Of a stretch of 8,718 nucleotides of DNA, positions 1 through 6,642 are shown one piece after another. The DNA is taken from positions 1 through 8,718 of the forward strand of contig CAMZNW010000086.1 of NCBI GenBank assembly GCA_947313935.1, read 5' to 3'. Origin of the DNA: an uncultured Mollicutes bacterium (lineage in GTDB: Bacteria; Bacillota_I; Bacilli_A; UBA3375). Position 1 is the stretch's first letter; each line of letters starts with the position of its first letter. A model generated the notes under the pieces. It saw only the letters and a program-made list of their open reading frames with translations. It ran no database searches and had not been told where the DNA came from. A program made the translations under genes and the position numbers.

Positions 1-1
1 T

Positions 2-2494
2 AGTAAATATATCCTTTTAAATGAATTAGAAATAGATTTATTAATTGATTATAATGTGGGAAAAAAATTTTTATTAATATATAATAAAAATGAAATAGAA
101 GTAGTTTGTGATAAACCAGAAATCCCTTTTTCAGCCAAAATAGTTAAAGAAGAAGAGATGTATATCATTTCATGTATTTTAATTGCTGAAAGAGCATGGT
201 TTGTAAATACAGGTGTATTTTATTTGAGTCATGGTAAAATAGCATTTTATAAAGCTAAAAATCGTCCTATTTATGAATTTATGCGTTTGTTGTTTTCAAA
301 ATCACTTAAAATTATGAATGAAAACTTTTTTAGTTTTTATGATAATGTAATTACAACTGTTAATAAATTAGTAAAGGTAGAAACAAATTTTGATGTTAAT
401 GAATTATATATTGATTTATATAAATTTGTTTTATATATTGATGCACAAAATAAAAATGTCATTGAAGTAGGGATAAAATTACAACACGGAGAAAAAGAAG
501 TTGATTTTAAAGATGTAAAAAATGAAGCTTTTTCAAAGTCGAATTATTTAAAAATAGTAAAAACATTAGAGAGTTATGGTCAAGAAATAGATGATAAATT
601 TATTATTACAAATAATGAAGTAATTTATGAATTTGTAACGATTGGATTAAATATTTTACAAGAATTTGTCGAAAAAATTAAAGTAACAGAAAAGTTTAAA
701 AAATTTAAAGTTATAAAAGAAGAAAAAATTAAATTAAATGCAAAAATGACAAATAAATTACTAAATTTAGATGTAGATATAGCAGGAATTAATAATAAAG
801 AATTATCCAAAATACTTGGAGCATATCATAAAAAAGAAACATTTTATCGATTGGATAATGGAGATTATGTTGATTTATCATCTGATTTTGTAGAAGAATT
901 AAATACAATTGTAGATGATTTAAAAATTAATAAAAAAGAATTAGCACAAGATGGAACGATAGTTTTAAAAAATTATGATAGTATTTATTTAAATTATTTA
1001 GATGAGGAACATAATAATGTTATTTTAGGTAAAGATAAAAATTTTGATGAGTTTTTATTAAAATTATCAAATATAACATCAATGGAATTTCAACAACCAA
1101 AAGAATTAAAGGCAACTTTAAAGCCTTATCAAATTGAAGGTGTTAAATTTTTAAAAACAATGTATTGCTTAGGATTAGGAGCAATATTAGCAGATGATAT
1201 GGGATTAGGAAAAACGATTCAAGTTATAACATTAATATTAGATAGTTATAATAATAAACCATCTTTAATTGTTTGTCCTTCATCTTTAATATTAAATTGG
1301 GTCAAAGAATTTAGTAAATTTTCACCAAATTTAAAAATACTAACAATTAGTGAACAAAGTGAGATTCGTAACGTGCAAATTGAAAATGAAATTACTAATC
1401 AAATAGTTGTAACATCTTATGAATTATTACGTCGAGATGTTGATTATTATAAAGATTTAAATTTTCAATTTCTTATATTAGATGAATCTCATTATATAAA
1501 AAATAATAATACTAAGAATTTTAAAACTGTTAAACAAATTACTTCTGATATGAATATAGCACTAACAGGAACACCAATAGAAAATAATTTATCTGAATTG
1601 TGGTCATTATTTGATTTTATAGTTCCAGGTTATCTTGGTACTAATAGTTATTTTGTAAGTAATTATGAATCTAAAATTATTAAATATGAAGATAATAAAG
1701 CGTTAAATAGACTAAAAGCATTAGTAAAACCATTTATTTTACGTCGGTTAAAAGTTAATGTATTAGATGAATTACCAGAAAAAAATGAAGAATTTGTTTA
1801 TATTGAAATGGATGAAAAACAAAAAGATATTTATAATGCTAATTTTATTGAAATGAAAAAACAATTAGAGGATGTATCATCAGATCAAATGAATAAAAAT
1901 AAATTTATTGTTTTGTCAATGTTGACAAAATTACGACAATTATCTTGTCATCCAGGTTTAATATATGAAGATTATGAACAAACAAGTAATAAATTAGAAA
2001 AGGCTATTACAATAATAAAAGATTCAATTAAAAATAAGAAAAAAACATTATTATTTTCTCAATATACTTCAATGTTAGAGTTAATTGAGGAACGTTTAAA
2101 TGAAGAAGGAATTAATTTTTATATTTTACGAGGTTCAACTAAAAAAACTGAACGACATCAAATGACGGAAGATTTTAATACAAATGATGTAGATGTTTTT
2201 TTAATTTCATTAAAATCAGGTGGAACAGGTTTAAATTTAGTTGGAGCAAATACAGTAATACATTTTGATCCTTGGTGGAATATGTCTGTTCAAAATCAAG
2301 CTACAGATCGTGTTTATAGAATTGGTCAAACAAAAGATGTAGTTGTATATAAACTTATTTCTAATGGTACGATAGAAGAAAAGATAGTAGAACTTCAATC
2401 ACGAAAATTAAAATTAATTGATGAAACATTATCAAATACAGAAGATTCAATTATGAATATGACACAAGACGATATTTTAAGTTTATTTGATTAA
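2..2494 (+). CDS. SNF2-family DNA helicase/ATPase, 5' end outside the window
   Basis: A superfamily 2 DNA-dependent ATPase of the SNF2/RapA type, expected to translocate on double-stranded DNA and remodel protein-DNA or polymerase-DNA complexes; the bacterial target is unknown. The frame is open from base 2. The GTG at 56 has no ribosome binding site, and the 18 codons before it read as ordinary protein (SKYILLNELEIDLLIDYN), so I treat the gene as truncated by the window edge. Counting from that GTG, the Walker A motif ADDMGLGKT has its lysine at 386, the DESH box is at 476-479, LTGTP at 503-507, SGGTGLNL lies near 725, and motif VI QNQATDRVYRIGQ is at 746-758. Both helicase lobes are therefore complete. 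The roughly 340 residues before them match where bacterial homologues carry a SNF2-associated domain. Many homologues are about 1,050 residues with an N-terminal SWIM zinc finger, which is not visible here. ispH follows after 9 bp. Confidence 0.9.
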   Translation, partial: SKYILLNELEIDLLIDYNVGKKFLLIYNKNEIEVVCDKPEIPFSAKIVKEEEMYIISCILIAERAWFVNTGVFYLSHGKIAFYKAKNRPIYEFMRLLFSKSLKIMNENFFSFYDNVITTVNKLVKVETNFDVNELYIDLYKFVLYIDAQNKNVIEVGIKLQHGEKEVDFKDVKNEAFSKSNYLKIVKTLESYGQEIDDKFIITNNEVIYEFVTIGLNILQEFVEKIKVTEKFKKFKVIKEEKIKLNAKMTNKLLNLDVDIAGINNKELSKILGAYHKKETFYRLDNGDYVDLSSDFVEELNTIVDDLKINKKELAQDGTIVLKNYDSIYLNYLDEEHNNVILGKDKNFDEFLLKLSNITSMEFQQPKELKATLKPYQIEGVKFLKTMYCLGLGAILADDMGLGKTIQVITLILDSYNNKPSLIVCPSSLILNWVKEFSKFSPNLKILTISEQSEIRNVQIENEITNQIVVTSYELLRRDVDYYKDLNFQFLILDESHYIKNNNTKNFKTVKQITSDMNIALTGTPIENNLSELWSLFDFIVPGYLGTNSYFVSNYESKIIKYEDNKALNRLKALVKPFILRRLKVNVLDELPEKNEEFVYIEMDEKQKDIYNANFIEMKKQLEDVSSDQMNKNKFIVLSMLTKLRQLSCHPGLIYEDYEQTSNKLEKAITIIKDSIKNKKKTLLFSQYTSMLELIEERLNEEGINFYILRGSTKKTERHQMTEDFNTNDVDVFLISLKSGGTGLNLVGANTVIHFDPWWNMSVQNQATDRVYRIGQTKDVVVYKLISNGTIEEKIVELQSRKLKLIDETLSNTEDSIMNMTQDDILSLFD

Positions 2495-2500
2495 GGAGAT
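2493..2500 (+). promoter_or_regulatory. ispH ribosome binding site overlapping the helicase stop codon
   Basis: AAGGAGAT begins inside the TAA stop of the SNF2 gene (2492-2494) and sits 3 nt before the ispH ATG, with the GGAG core 5 nt away. The overlap and the 9-bp gap leave no room for a promoter, so ispH is probably translated from the helicase transcript. Confidence 0.8.
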
Positions 2501-2503
2501 AAA

Positions 2504-3466
2504 ATGGAAGTAATTAAGGTAACTCCACGTGGATATTGTCATGGAGTTGTAAATGCATTAAATATTGTTGCAAATACATTAGCTGATCTAGAAGTAGAAA
2601 AACCGATTTATATAATTGGGGAAATTGTACATAATAAAAATGTAACCAAAGCATTTGATGATGTTGGTGCGATTACTTTAAATGGTCCAAATAGAAAAGA
2701 AATAATTAAGCAAGTATCAAGTGGAACAATTGTTATAACAGCTCATGGAATTGATCCACATTTAATTAGTGAGGCAAAAGAAAGAGGACTTAATGTAGTT
2801 GATGCAACATGTAGTGATGTTTATAAAACACATGATGTAATAAAAAATAAAATTGAATGTGGTTATGAAATAATATATATTGGTAAACATGGACATCCAG
2901 AACCAGAAGGAGTAATTGGAATAAATCCTAATAAAATTCATTTAGTAGAAACTTATGATGATATCGATATTCTTAATTTAGAAAGTACTTTAGTATGTAT
3001 TACTAATCAAACAACAATGAGTGTTTGGGATACTAAAAATATTATGGATTATGCTAAAAAAAAATATCCTCACTTAGAAGAGATTAATGAAATATGTTTT
3101 GCAACAAAAGAAAGACAAGGAGCACTATTTGATTTGCCTTTAGATGTGGATATGGTTTTTGTAGTAGGTGATCCTAATTCTAATAATACTAATAGATTAG
3201 TTGAGATAGTAGAAGAAAAATTAAATAAAAAAGCATTAAGAATTAATACAATTGAAGATATAAATATTCAAGATTTATTAAAAGAGAATATTAAAAAATT
3301 AGCTGTGACCTCAGGTGCTAGTACTCCAACAATTATTACAAAAGAGGTTATTACATTTTTAGAACAATTTGAAAAAGATGTTCCTAAAACTTGGAAAAAT
3401 ATAAGTACTTTTGAATTAACTAAAACAATTCCAAGAATTAGATTAAAAAAAGCAATTACAAAATAA
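2504..3466 (+). CDS. ispH: 4-hydroxy-3-methylbut-2-enyl diphosphate reductase (IspH/LytB)
   Basis: Catalyses the last step of the MEP isoprenoid pathway, reducing HMBPP to isopentenyl and dimethylallyl diphosphate with an oxygen-sensitive iron-sulfur cluster in the cytoplasm. The 320-residue length is normal for the family. The three cluster cysteines are visible as C12 (RGYCHGV), C103 (DATCSDV) and C198 (EICFATKERQ). The substrate-binding histidines are H43 (IVHNKNV), H81 (AHGID) and H131 (HGHPEPEG); E133 is the expected proton-relay glutamate. T170/T171 (NQTTMS), S226/N228 (PNSNNTN) and S270/S273 (SGASTP) complete the diphosphate pocket. The start is fixed by a strong ribosome binding site and by the canonical N-terminus just before C12. 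It lies 9 bp after the SNF2 helicase gene, a pairing with no obvious shared pathway. After the last conserved motif there are about 45 residues ending in a basic tail, giving no sign of truncation. Confidence 0.97.
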   Translation: MEVIKVTPRGYCHGVVNALNIVANTLADLEVEKPIYIIGEIVHNKNVTKAFDDVGAITLNGPNRKEIIKQVSSGTIVITAHGIDPHLISEAKERGLNVVDATCSDVYKTHDVIKNKIECGYEIIYIGKHGHPEPEGVIGINPNKIHLVETYDDIDILNLESTLVCITNQTTMSVWDTKNIMDYAKKKYPHLEEINEICFATKERQGALFDLPLDVDMVFVVGDPNSNNTNRLVEIVEEKLNKKALRINTIEDINIQDLLKENIKKLAVTSGASTPTIITKEVITFLEQFEKDVPKTWKNISTFELTKTIPRIRLKKAITK

Positions 3467-3501
3467 AAGTTAAAAATCATGTAATAATCCAAAAAATTAA
3501 T

Positions 3502-3530
3502 TTAATTATGTTATATTAAAGATAAGGAGG
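3502..3530 (+). promoter_or_regulatory. Possible extended -10 promoter, inverted repeat and ribosome binding site of the rubrerythrin gene
   Basis: The 68-bp gap after ispH has no terminator-like hairpin. It contains TGTTATATT (3509-3517), an extended -10 resembling the one before nrdD, inside a TTAAT-8 nt-ATTAA inverted repeat (3502-3519). AAGGAGG (3524-3530) is a strong ribosome binding site 4 nt before the ATG. A start site about 7 nt past this -10 would fall on the ribosome binding site and leave a leader of only about 11 nt, and no -35 is recognisable. The ribosome binding site is secure; the promoter is not, and read-through from ispH is possible. Confidence 0.35.
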
Positions 3531-3534
3531 CATT

Positions 3535-4116
3535 ATGCAAAATAGTAAAACGTATCAAAATTTAATGAATTCATTTGCAGGCGAATCACAAGCACGTCAA
3601 CGTTATGAAATGTATGCAAAAGTAGCTAAAAAAGAAGGTTGGAATAATATTTCAAATATATTTTTAGAAACAGCAAGTAATGAATTTTATCATGGTCAAG
3701 AATTTTACAAATTATTAGTAGAAATGTCTGGAGATGAAAAAGATGTGATGATGGGAATTACAGCTTCATATCCAATTGCTCGTACAACAACATATGAGAA
3801 TTTATTATCAGCTGCTAATGGTGAAAGTGATGAAGTTTCAATGTATGAAGAATTTGCATCAATAGCAAAAGAAGAAGGATTTAATAATGTAGCAGCAAAG
3901 TTTGAATTGATTGCAAAAGTTGAAGGGCATCATTCAAAACGTTATCAAGAGATTGCAGATTTATTAAAAGCAGAACAATTAGTATCTCGTAATGAAGAGG
4001 TTTTATGGAAATGTGATGTATGTGGACATATCCATTATGGAAAAAGAGCACCAAAACTTTGTCCAATTTGTGCACATAGTTTCGGACACTTTGAACATTT
4101 TGAATTAAATTTGTAA
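3535..4116 (+). CDS. rbr: Rubrerythrin (diiron peroxidase with C-terminal rubredoxin domain)
   Basis: A cytoplasmic non-haem diiron peroxidase that reduces hydrogen peroxide in anaerobes, with electrons entering through its rubredoxin-like domain. The 193-residue length fits a classical rubrerythrin. Residues 1-145 form the ferritin-like four-helix domain. The expected metal ligands come in two similar halves: E17 (GESQAR), E50 and H53 (NEFYHG), then E97 (NGESDE), E130 and H133 (VEGHH). Residues 156-193 hold the rubredoxin site: C160 and C163 (CDVC), C176 and C179 (CPIC). Start choice rests on the AAGGAGG site directly upstream and the standard MQNSKTYQNLMNSFAGES start. It is followed immediately by a hairpin terminator shared with the convergent nrdG. 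Its neighbours IspH and NrdD/NrdG are oxygen- or peroxide-sensitive enzymes, consistent with a protective role in a strict anaerobe. No redox operator is recognisable with confidence. Confidence 0.96.
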   Translation: MQNSKTYQNLMNSFAGESQARQRYEMYAKVAKKEGWNNISNIFLETASNEFYHGQEFYKLLVEMSGDEKDVMMGITASYPIARTTTYENLLSAANGESDEVSMYEEFASIAKEEGFNNVAAKFELIAKVEGHHSKRYQEIADLLKAEQLVSRNEEVLWKCDVCGHIHYGKRAPKLCPICAHSFGHFEHFELNL

Positions 4117-4119
4117 TAT

Positions 4120-4151
4120 AAAAAAAGGCCTTTTATAAGGGCTTTTTTTTT
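4120..4151. terminator. Bidirectional hairpin terminator between rbr and nrdG
   Basis: Seven A (4120-4126), then G4127-C4142, a G4128/G4141 mismatch, C4129-G4140, C4130-G4139, T4131-A4138 and T4132-A4137, with loop TTAT (4133-4136). A run of nine T (4143-4151) follows. The plus strand ends in a U-tract just after the rbr stop. On the minus strand the A-tract becomes the U-tract just after the nrdG stop, so one element can serve both convergent genes. The nrdG stop codon lies at the loop (4133-4135), so the hairpin overlaps its coding end. Confidence 0.85.
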
Positions 4152-4594
4152 AGGAAAATATTAGTAATATCTTCATTATTTTTTAAGTCAATCATTTTTT
4201 GATTTGTTGTAGATACATTAAGTGGACCATATTTCTCAATATATGGTCCATATTTAACATAGTCAAGATGTTTTATAATATTTAAATCAAGTTGATTAAG
4301 TCCTGTATAAAGAGTTGTTTTTAAGTTATATGAATGAACAATTTGTAATAAAGTAATTAAATGTGGAGAATCCCATTCACCACCTAAAAAAACCACATTT
4401 TGAATATGTTGGTGATATTTATCAAGATGGCTAATTAAAACATTTGTTGTCAGTTGTTCACCAAGTTGATTATTTTTAAATTCTTGTGAATGACAATTTA
4501 AACAATTAAGTGGACAACCAGAAATAAAATAAGTTAAAGAGGTATAATAAGGATGTTCAATATAAGTAATGTCATGTTTAGTAAATCTAAACAT
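4133..4594 (-). CDS. nrdG: Anaerobic ribonucleotide reductase activating protein (radical SAM)
   Basis: A 153-residue radical-SAM enzyme that reductively cleaves S-adenosylmethionine and generates the glycyl radical on NrdD. The [4Fe-4S] motif CxxxCxxC is C27, C31 and C34 (GCPLNCLNCHS), and the SAM-contacting glycine motif is FLGGEW at 69-74, both at normal positions; length is typical. The C-terminal part is somewhat divergent: homologues often show a GS-x-NQ signature where this protein reads STTNQ. The ATG overlaps the end of nrdD by 8 nt in another frame, and no strong ribosome binding site precedes it, so translation is probably coupled to nrdD. The last residues (LKKKPL) are encoded by the arm of the shared terminator. 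A perfect 10-bp inverted repeat lies inside the gene, coding for two YGP tripeptides. The operon position makes the assignment firm. Confidence 0.94.
   Translation of the reverse strand: MFRFTKHDITYIEHPYYTSLTYFISGCPLNCLNCHSQEFKNNQLGEQLTTNVLISHLDKYHQHIQNVVFLGGEWDSPHLITLLQIVHSYNLKTTLYTGLNQLDLNIIKHLDYVKYGPYIEKYGPLNVSTTNQKMIDLKNNEDITNIFLKKKPL
4223..4250. repeat. Perfect inverted repeat within nrdG
   Basis: TGGACCATAT (4223-4232) and ATATGGTCCA (4241-4250) are exact reverse complements separated by 8 nt. On the minus strand this would form a 10-bp stem with an 8-nt loop in the nrdG mRNA. It encodes part of KYGPYIEKYGPL, so the repeated YGP peptide accounts for some of the symmetry. No T-run follows, so it does not look like a terminator. 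Confidence 0.8.
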
Positions 4595-6401
4595 TTTTAT
4601 GATAGTTTCTTATTTTTGCTTCATTTTGACGAGGTTTAGAAAATGAAGAAATTCTTTTTAAATAACCAATTACACGAGTAGCAAAATCAACATTTGTACT
4701 AGAACATTTAGGACAAGTATTAAATGTTTCTTTAGCAATATTACCACAATCATTACAAATAGTATTTTTAACATTAATTGTAAAGTAATTACATCCAGAG
4801 GCAACTGCTGTATTCAACATATTCATATATTGTTTTTGTGAAAGATGTTCATCTAAATTTAAATGAAGAGCACTACCACCATCTAAGTATTTAGTTGCTC
4901 GCTCTCCATGTAAATAAAATTTATCAATTGTATTAATTGTATCATCTTCAACGATATAAAAATAAGAATTATAAGTATCACGATTAACTATAAAGTTATC
5001 TTCACGATCCCAAGTTGAATTTTTGACACCTAAATTTTCAGCTGGGACAAATTCTGTATTAAACATAACCCCGGTTTCTTTTTTAATTTGTTTATTTGCT
5101 TCATAAATGGGTTGTAATATTTCATCAATAAAGTTGAAATAGTCATCATTAACATTAATGTCTATTCCTTTATATTCAGCTGCCTCTACAAGTCCGTTAA
5201 TTCCGATTGTACAAAATTGTTTATCAAGAGAAATAAAACCAGCGGTATAAATAGGTAAAAGACCAGCTTCATAATATTCTTCAACTATTTTACGAAAGGC
5301 TAGGTGATATTTATGTATTTTATCAACTTGAGTTTTAATATCAATATTTTTTTGAATTAAACGGTTAACATTCATTGTAATAACATTAATTGAACCTGTG
5401 GAAACTCCACCAGCTCCAAGAGAATAAGAAAATGTATTTTCAGATATTTCATTTCTTAAACGACAACAAGAAGCTAAAGAATCAGCATTTTTAGATAAGT
5501 ACATAAAAAATGAATTTCCATTGGCTAATTGTTCACAAATCATATTAGCAGTTAATTGATCTTTAATTTGTTCATCATCAGATAAAAGAGCAACTGTAAC
5601 AACTGGGAATGATAAAACTGCACGTTTTCGTTCTTCATTAAACCAAGTTAAAAATGTTTCTTGTAACCAAGATAAACTTTCCCATTGTGGTTGTGTTTGA
5701 TCTGGGAAATAAAAGTGTCCAAACATACTTTCAAAATAATTTTTATCAAAAATTGAAATGTTCCAGAAAACAGATTGATAACCACGTGCGGCAGCGGGTT
5801 GATTTATTGAATAAACAACTTGTTGAAAGTATTGTTTTATATAATCTAGAATTGTTAATTCTTTAGTTGGGGTTTTAAAAATAATCGTTTCAAATTTTAA
5901 AAAGTAGTCATCACCAAATTCTTTTTTTGCAAAATAATCAAAATACATTAAAAATTCTACAGTTGCAACAGCGCCTGCAAATTGAGAAGCAATAGCAAAA
6001 ATTAAGTTTACAAATGAACCACAGAAACTATTTAAATTGGTAGGAGCAGTACTTTCTCCACCAATTGTTGTTAAACCATGTTTTAAATATGGATACATAT
6101 TAACAGAAACACAATAAGGCATTAATGAAGTTTCATCATGAACGTATATTTCGTGTTCCTCAATTTGTCGTATATATTCATCAGCTAATTCTTGACCAAA
6201 CATTAAACTTATTTTTTCACTAATTAAAGTTCGATTAGTTAAGATATTTTCGAATTTACCAATTTCATTTGATAAAGTTGCAATATTTTTGGTATCAACA
6301 TTAGCATTTGGATCAACTTTAGAACTAGTAGCTGCATTATCTCCATTTTTATATTCATTAATAAAGTTAATTCTATTTTGGATTAAATAATTATTTTTCA
6401 T
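4587..6401 (-). CDS. nrdD: Anaerobic (class III) ribonucleoside-triphosphate reductase
   Basis: The catalytic subunit that reduces ribonucleotides to deoxyribonucleotides through a glycyl radical, working only without oxygen. The C-terminus carries the glycyl-radical motif RVIGYL with the radical glycine at 579. Just before it is the zinc site C549, C552, C563, C566 (CNDC and CPKC). C312/C313 in SCCRL is the expected thiyl-radical cysteine region, and C97 (MPYCVS) is the likely partner cysteine. The 604-residue length is short next to roughly 700-residue enzymes. The protein begins almost directly with the pre-catalytic region, so the N-terminal ATP-cone domain that senses dATP appears absent, as in some other class III enzymes. 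Start choice rests on AGGAGTT upstream. nrdG follows with an 8-nt overlap. No class I or II reductase is seen here, but the rest of the genome is unknown. Confidence 0.96.
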   Translation of the reverse strand: MKNNYLIQNRINFINEYKNGDNAATSSKVDPNANVDTKNIATLSNEIGKFENILTNRTLISEKISLMFGQELADEYIRQIEEHEIYVHDETSLMPYCVSVNMYPYLKHGLTTIGGESTAPTNLNSFCGSFVNLIFAIASQFAGAVATVEFLMYFDYFAKKEFGDDYFLKFETIIFKTPTKELTILDYIKQYFQQVVYSINQPAAARGYQSVFWNISIFDKNYFESMFGHFYFPDQTQPQWESLSWLQETFLTWFNEERKRAVLSFPVVTVALLSDDEQIKDQLTANMICEQLANGNSFFMYLSKNADSLASCCRLRNEISENTFSYSLGAGGVSTGSINVITMNVNRLIQKNIDIKTQVDKIHKYHLAFRKIVEEYYEAGLLPIYTAGFISLDKQFCTIGINGLVEAAEYKGIDINVNDDYFNFIDEILQPIYEANKQIKKETGVMFNTEFVPAENLGVKNSTWDREDNFIVNRDTYNSYFYIVEDDTINTIDKFYLHGERATKYLDGGSALHLNLDEHLSQKQYMNMLNTAVASGCNYFTINVKNTICNDCGNIAKETFNTCPKCSSTNVDFATRVIGYLKRISSFSKPRQNEAKIRNYHKNV

Positions 6402-6404
6402 AAT

Positions 6405-6438
6405 AACTCCTATAATTTTGTCTTATTATAGTATAACA
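6405..6438 (-). promoter_or_regulatory. nrdD promoter elements and ribosome binding site
   Basis: Reading the minus strand, TGTTATACT (6438 down to 6430) is an extended -10 and overlaps a second candidate, TATAAT (6430 down to 6425). Either would start transcription near 6418-6423. AGGAGTT (6411 down to 6405) is the ribosome binding site, with 5 nt between AGGAG and the ATG. No convincing -35 was found. The leader would be about 20 nt, leaving no room for a riboswitch. Confidence 0.55.
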
Positions 6439-6533
6439 TTTTTAAAGATAAAAAATTAATATTTAAGTTATTTTATAATAATTTGTTAATAATTATACAT
6501 CGATAAATAAGTTAATATAATTAGATAAAATAA

Positions 6534-6546
6534 AGATAAGTTATCT
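6534..6546. repeat. Short palindrome AGATAA-G-TTATCT
   Basis: Two 6-bp arms are exact reverse complements around a single central G. It lies between the divergent nrdD and cas9 genes, about 95-100 bp from either start codon, where a regulator could bind. It matches no operator I recognise, and such short symmetry can arise by chance in DNA this AT-rich. Confidence 0.5.
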
Positions 6547-6597
6547 ATATACATTGATAATAAAAACATTTAAAATAATACAAAACAATTTTTAAAA

Positions 6598-6611
6598 TAT
6601 AGTATACTATA
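6598..6611. repeat. Perfect 14-bp palindrome at the cas9 promoter
   Basis: TATAGTATACTATA is identical to its own reverse complement. It contains the likely cas9 -10 hexamer TATACT (6603-6608), so a protein bound here would block transcription. Ten of these bases plus the next (TATACTATAA, 6603-6612) recur on the minus strand at the nrdD -10 (6435 down to 6426). Confidence 0.7.
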
Positions 6612-6637
6612 AAAAGGAATATAAAAGAAAAAAGGAG
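6603..6637 (+). promoter_or_regulatory. cas9 -10 candidates and ribosome binding site
   Basis: TATACT (6603-6608) or the overlapping TATAAA (6608-6613) can serve as the -10; neither has a recognisable -35 at the right distance. AAAGGAG (6631-6637), 5 nt before the ATG, is a strong ribosome binding site and fixes the cas9 start. The ribosome binding site is secure; the promoter is tentative. Confidence 0.5.
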
Positions 6638-6642
6638 TTTAA

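Larger units (their letters stand above)
6402..6642. other. Divergent nrdD-cas9 intergenic region
   Basis: This is the longest gene-free stretch (241 bp) and is even more AT-rich than the genes. Promoter-like sequences for nrdD lie at its left end and for cas9 at its right end. The middle (about 6440-6595) holds one short palindrome and A/T-rich sequence with no credible small reading frame. I see no GC-containing hairpin plus T-run and no repeated 30-40 bp unit, so neither a tracrRNA nor a CRISPR repeat is supported. Confidence 0.6.

Noticed and set aside
3268..3492. Minus-strand open frame of 74 codons across the end of ispH.
   Set aside because: It is antisense to a clearly conserved enzyme, has no ribosome binding site and resembles a hydrophobic shadow frame.
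5654..5866. Plus-strand open frame of 70 codons within nrdD.
   Set aside because: It is antisense to conserved NrdD catalytic sequence, and nothing around it suggests initiation.
6473..6483. TTATAATAATT, resembling one half plus centre of a PerR/Fur operator.
   Set aside because: The second arm does not match (TGTT instead of ATAA), and A/T-only matches are expected often in this region.
6542..6557. Possible NrdR box upstream of nrdD, around CTATATACAT.
   Set aside because: About 10 of 16 positions fit the consensus as I remember it, the symmetric half is poor, and a properly spaced second box is not visible. In DNA this AT-rich that is close to chance.
6440..6600. Possible tracrRNA or other small RNA between nrdD and cas9.
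   Set aside because: No stable stem, no terminator and no repeat to compare with in the window; only short palindromes were found.
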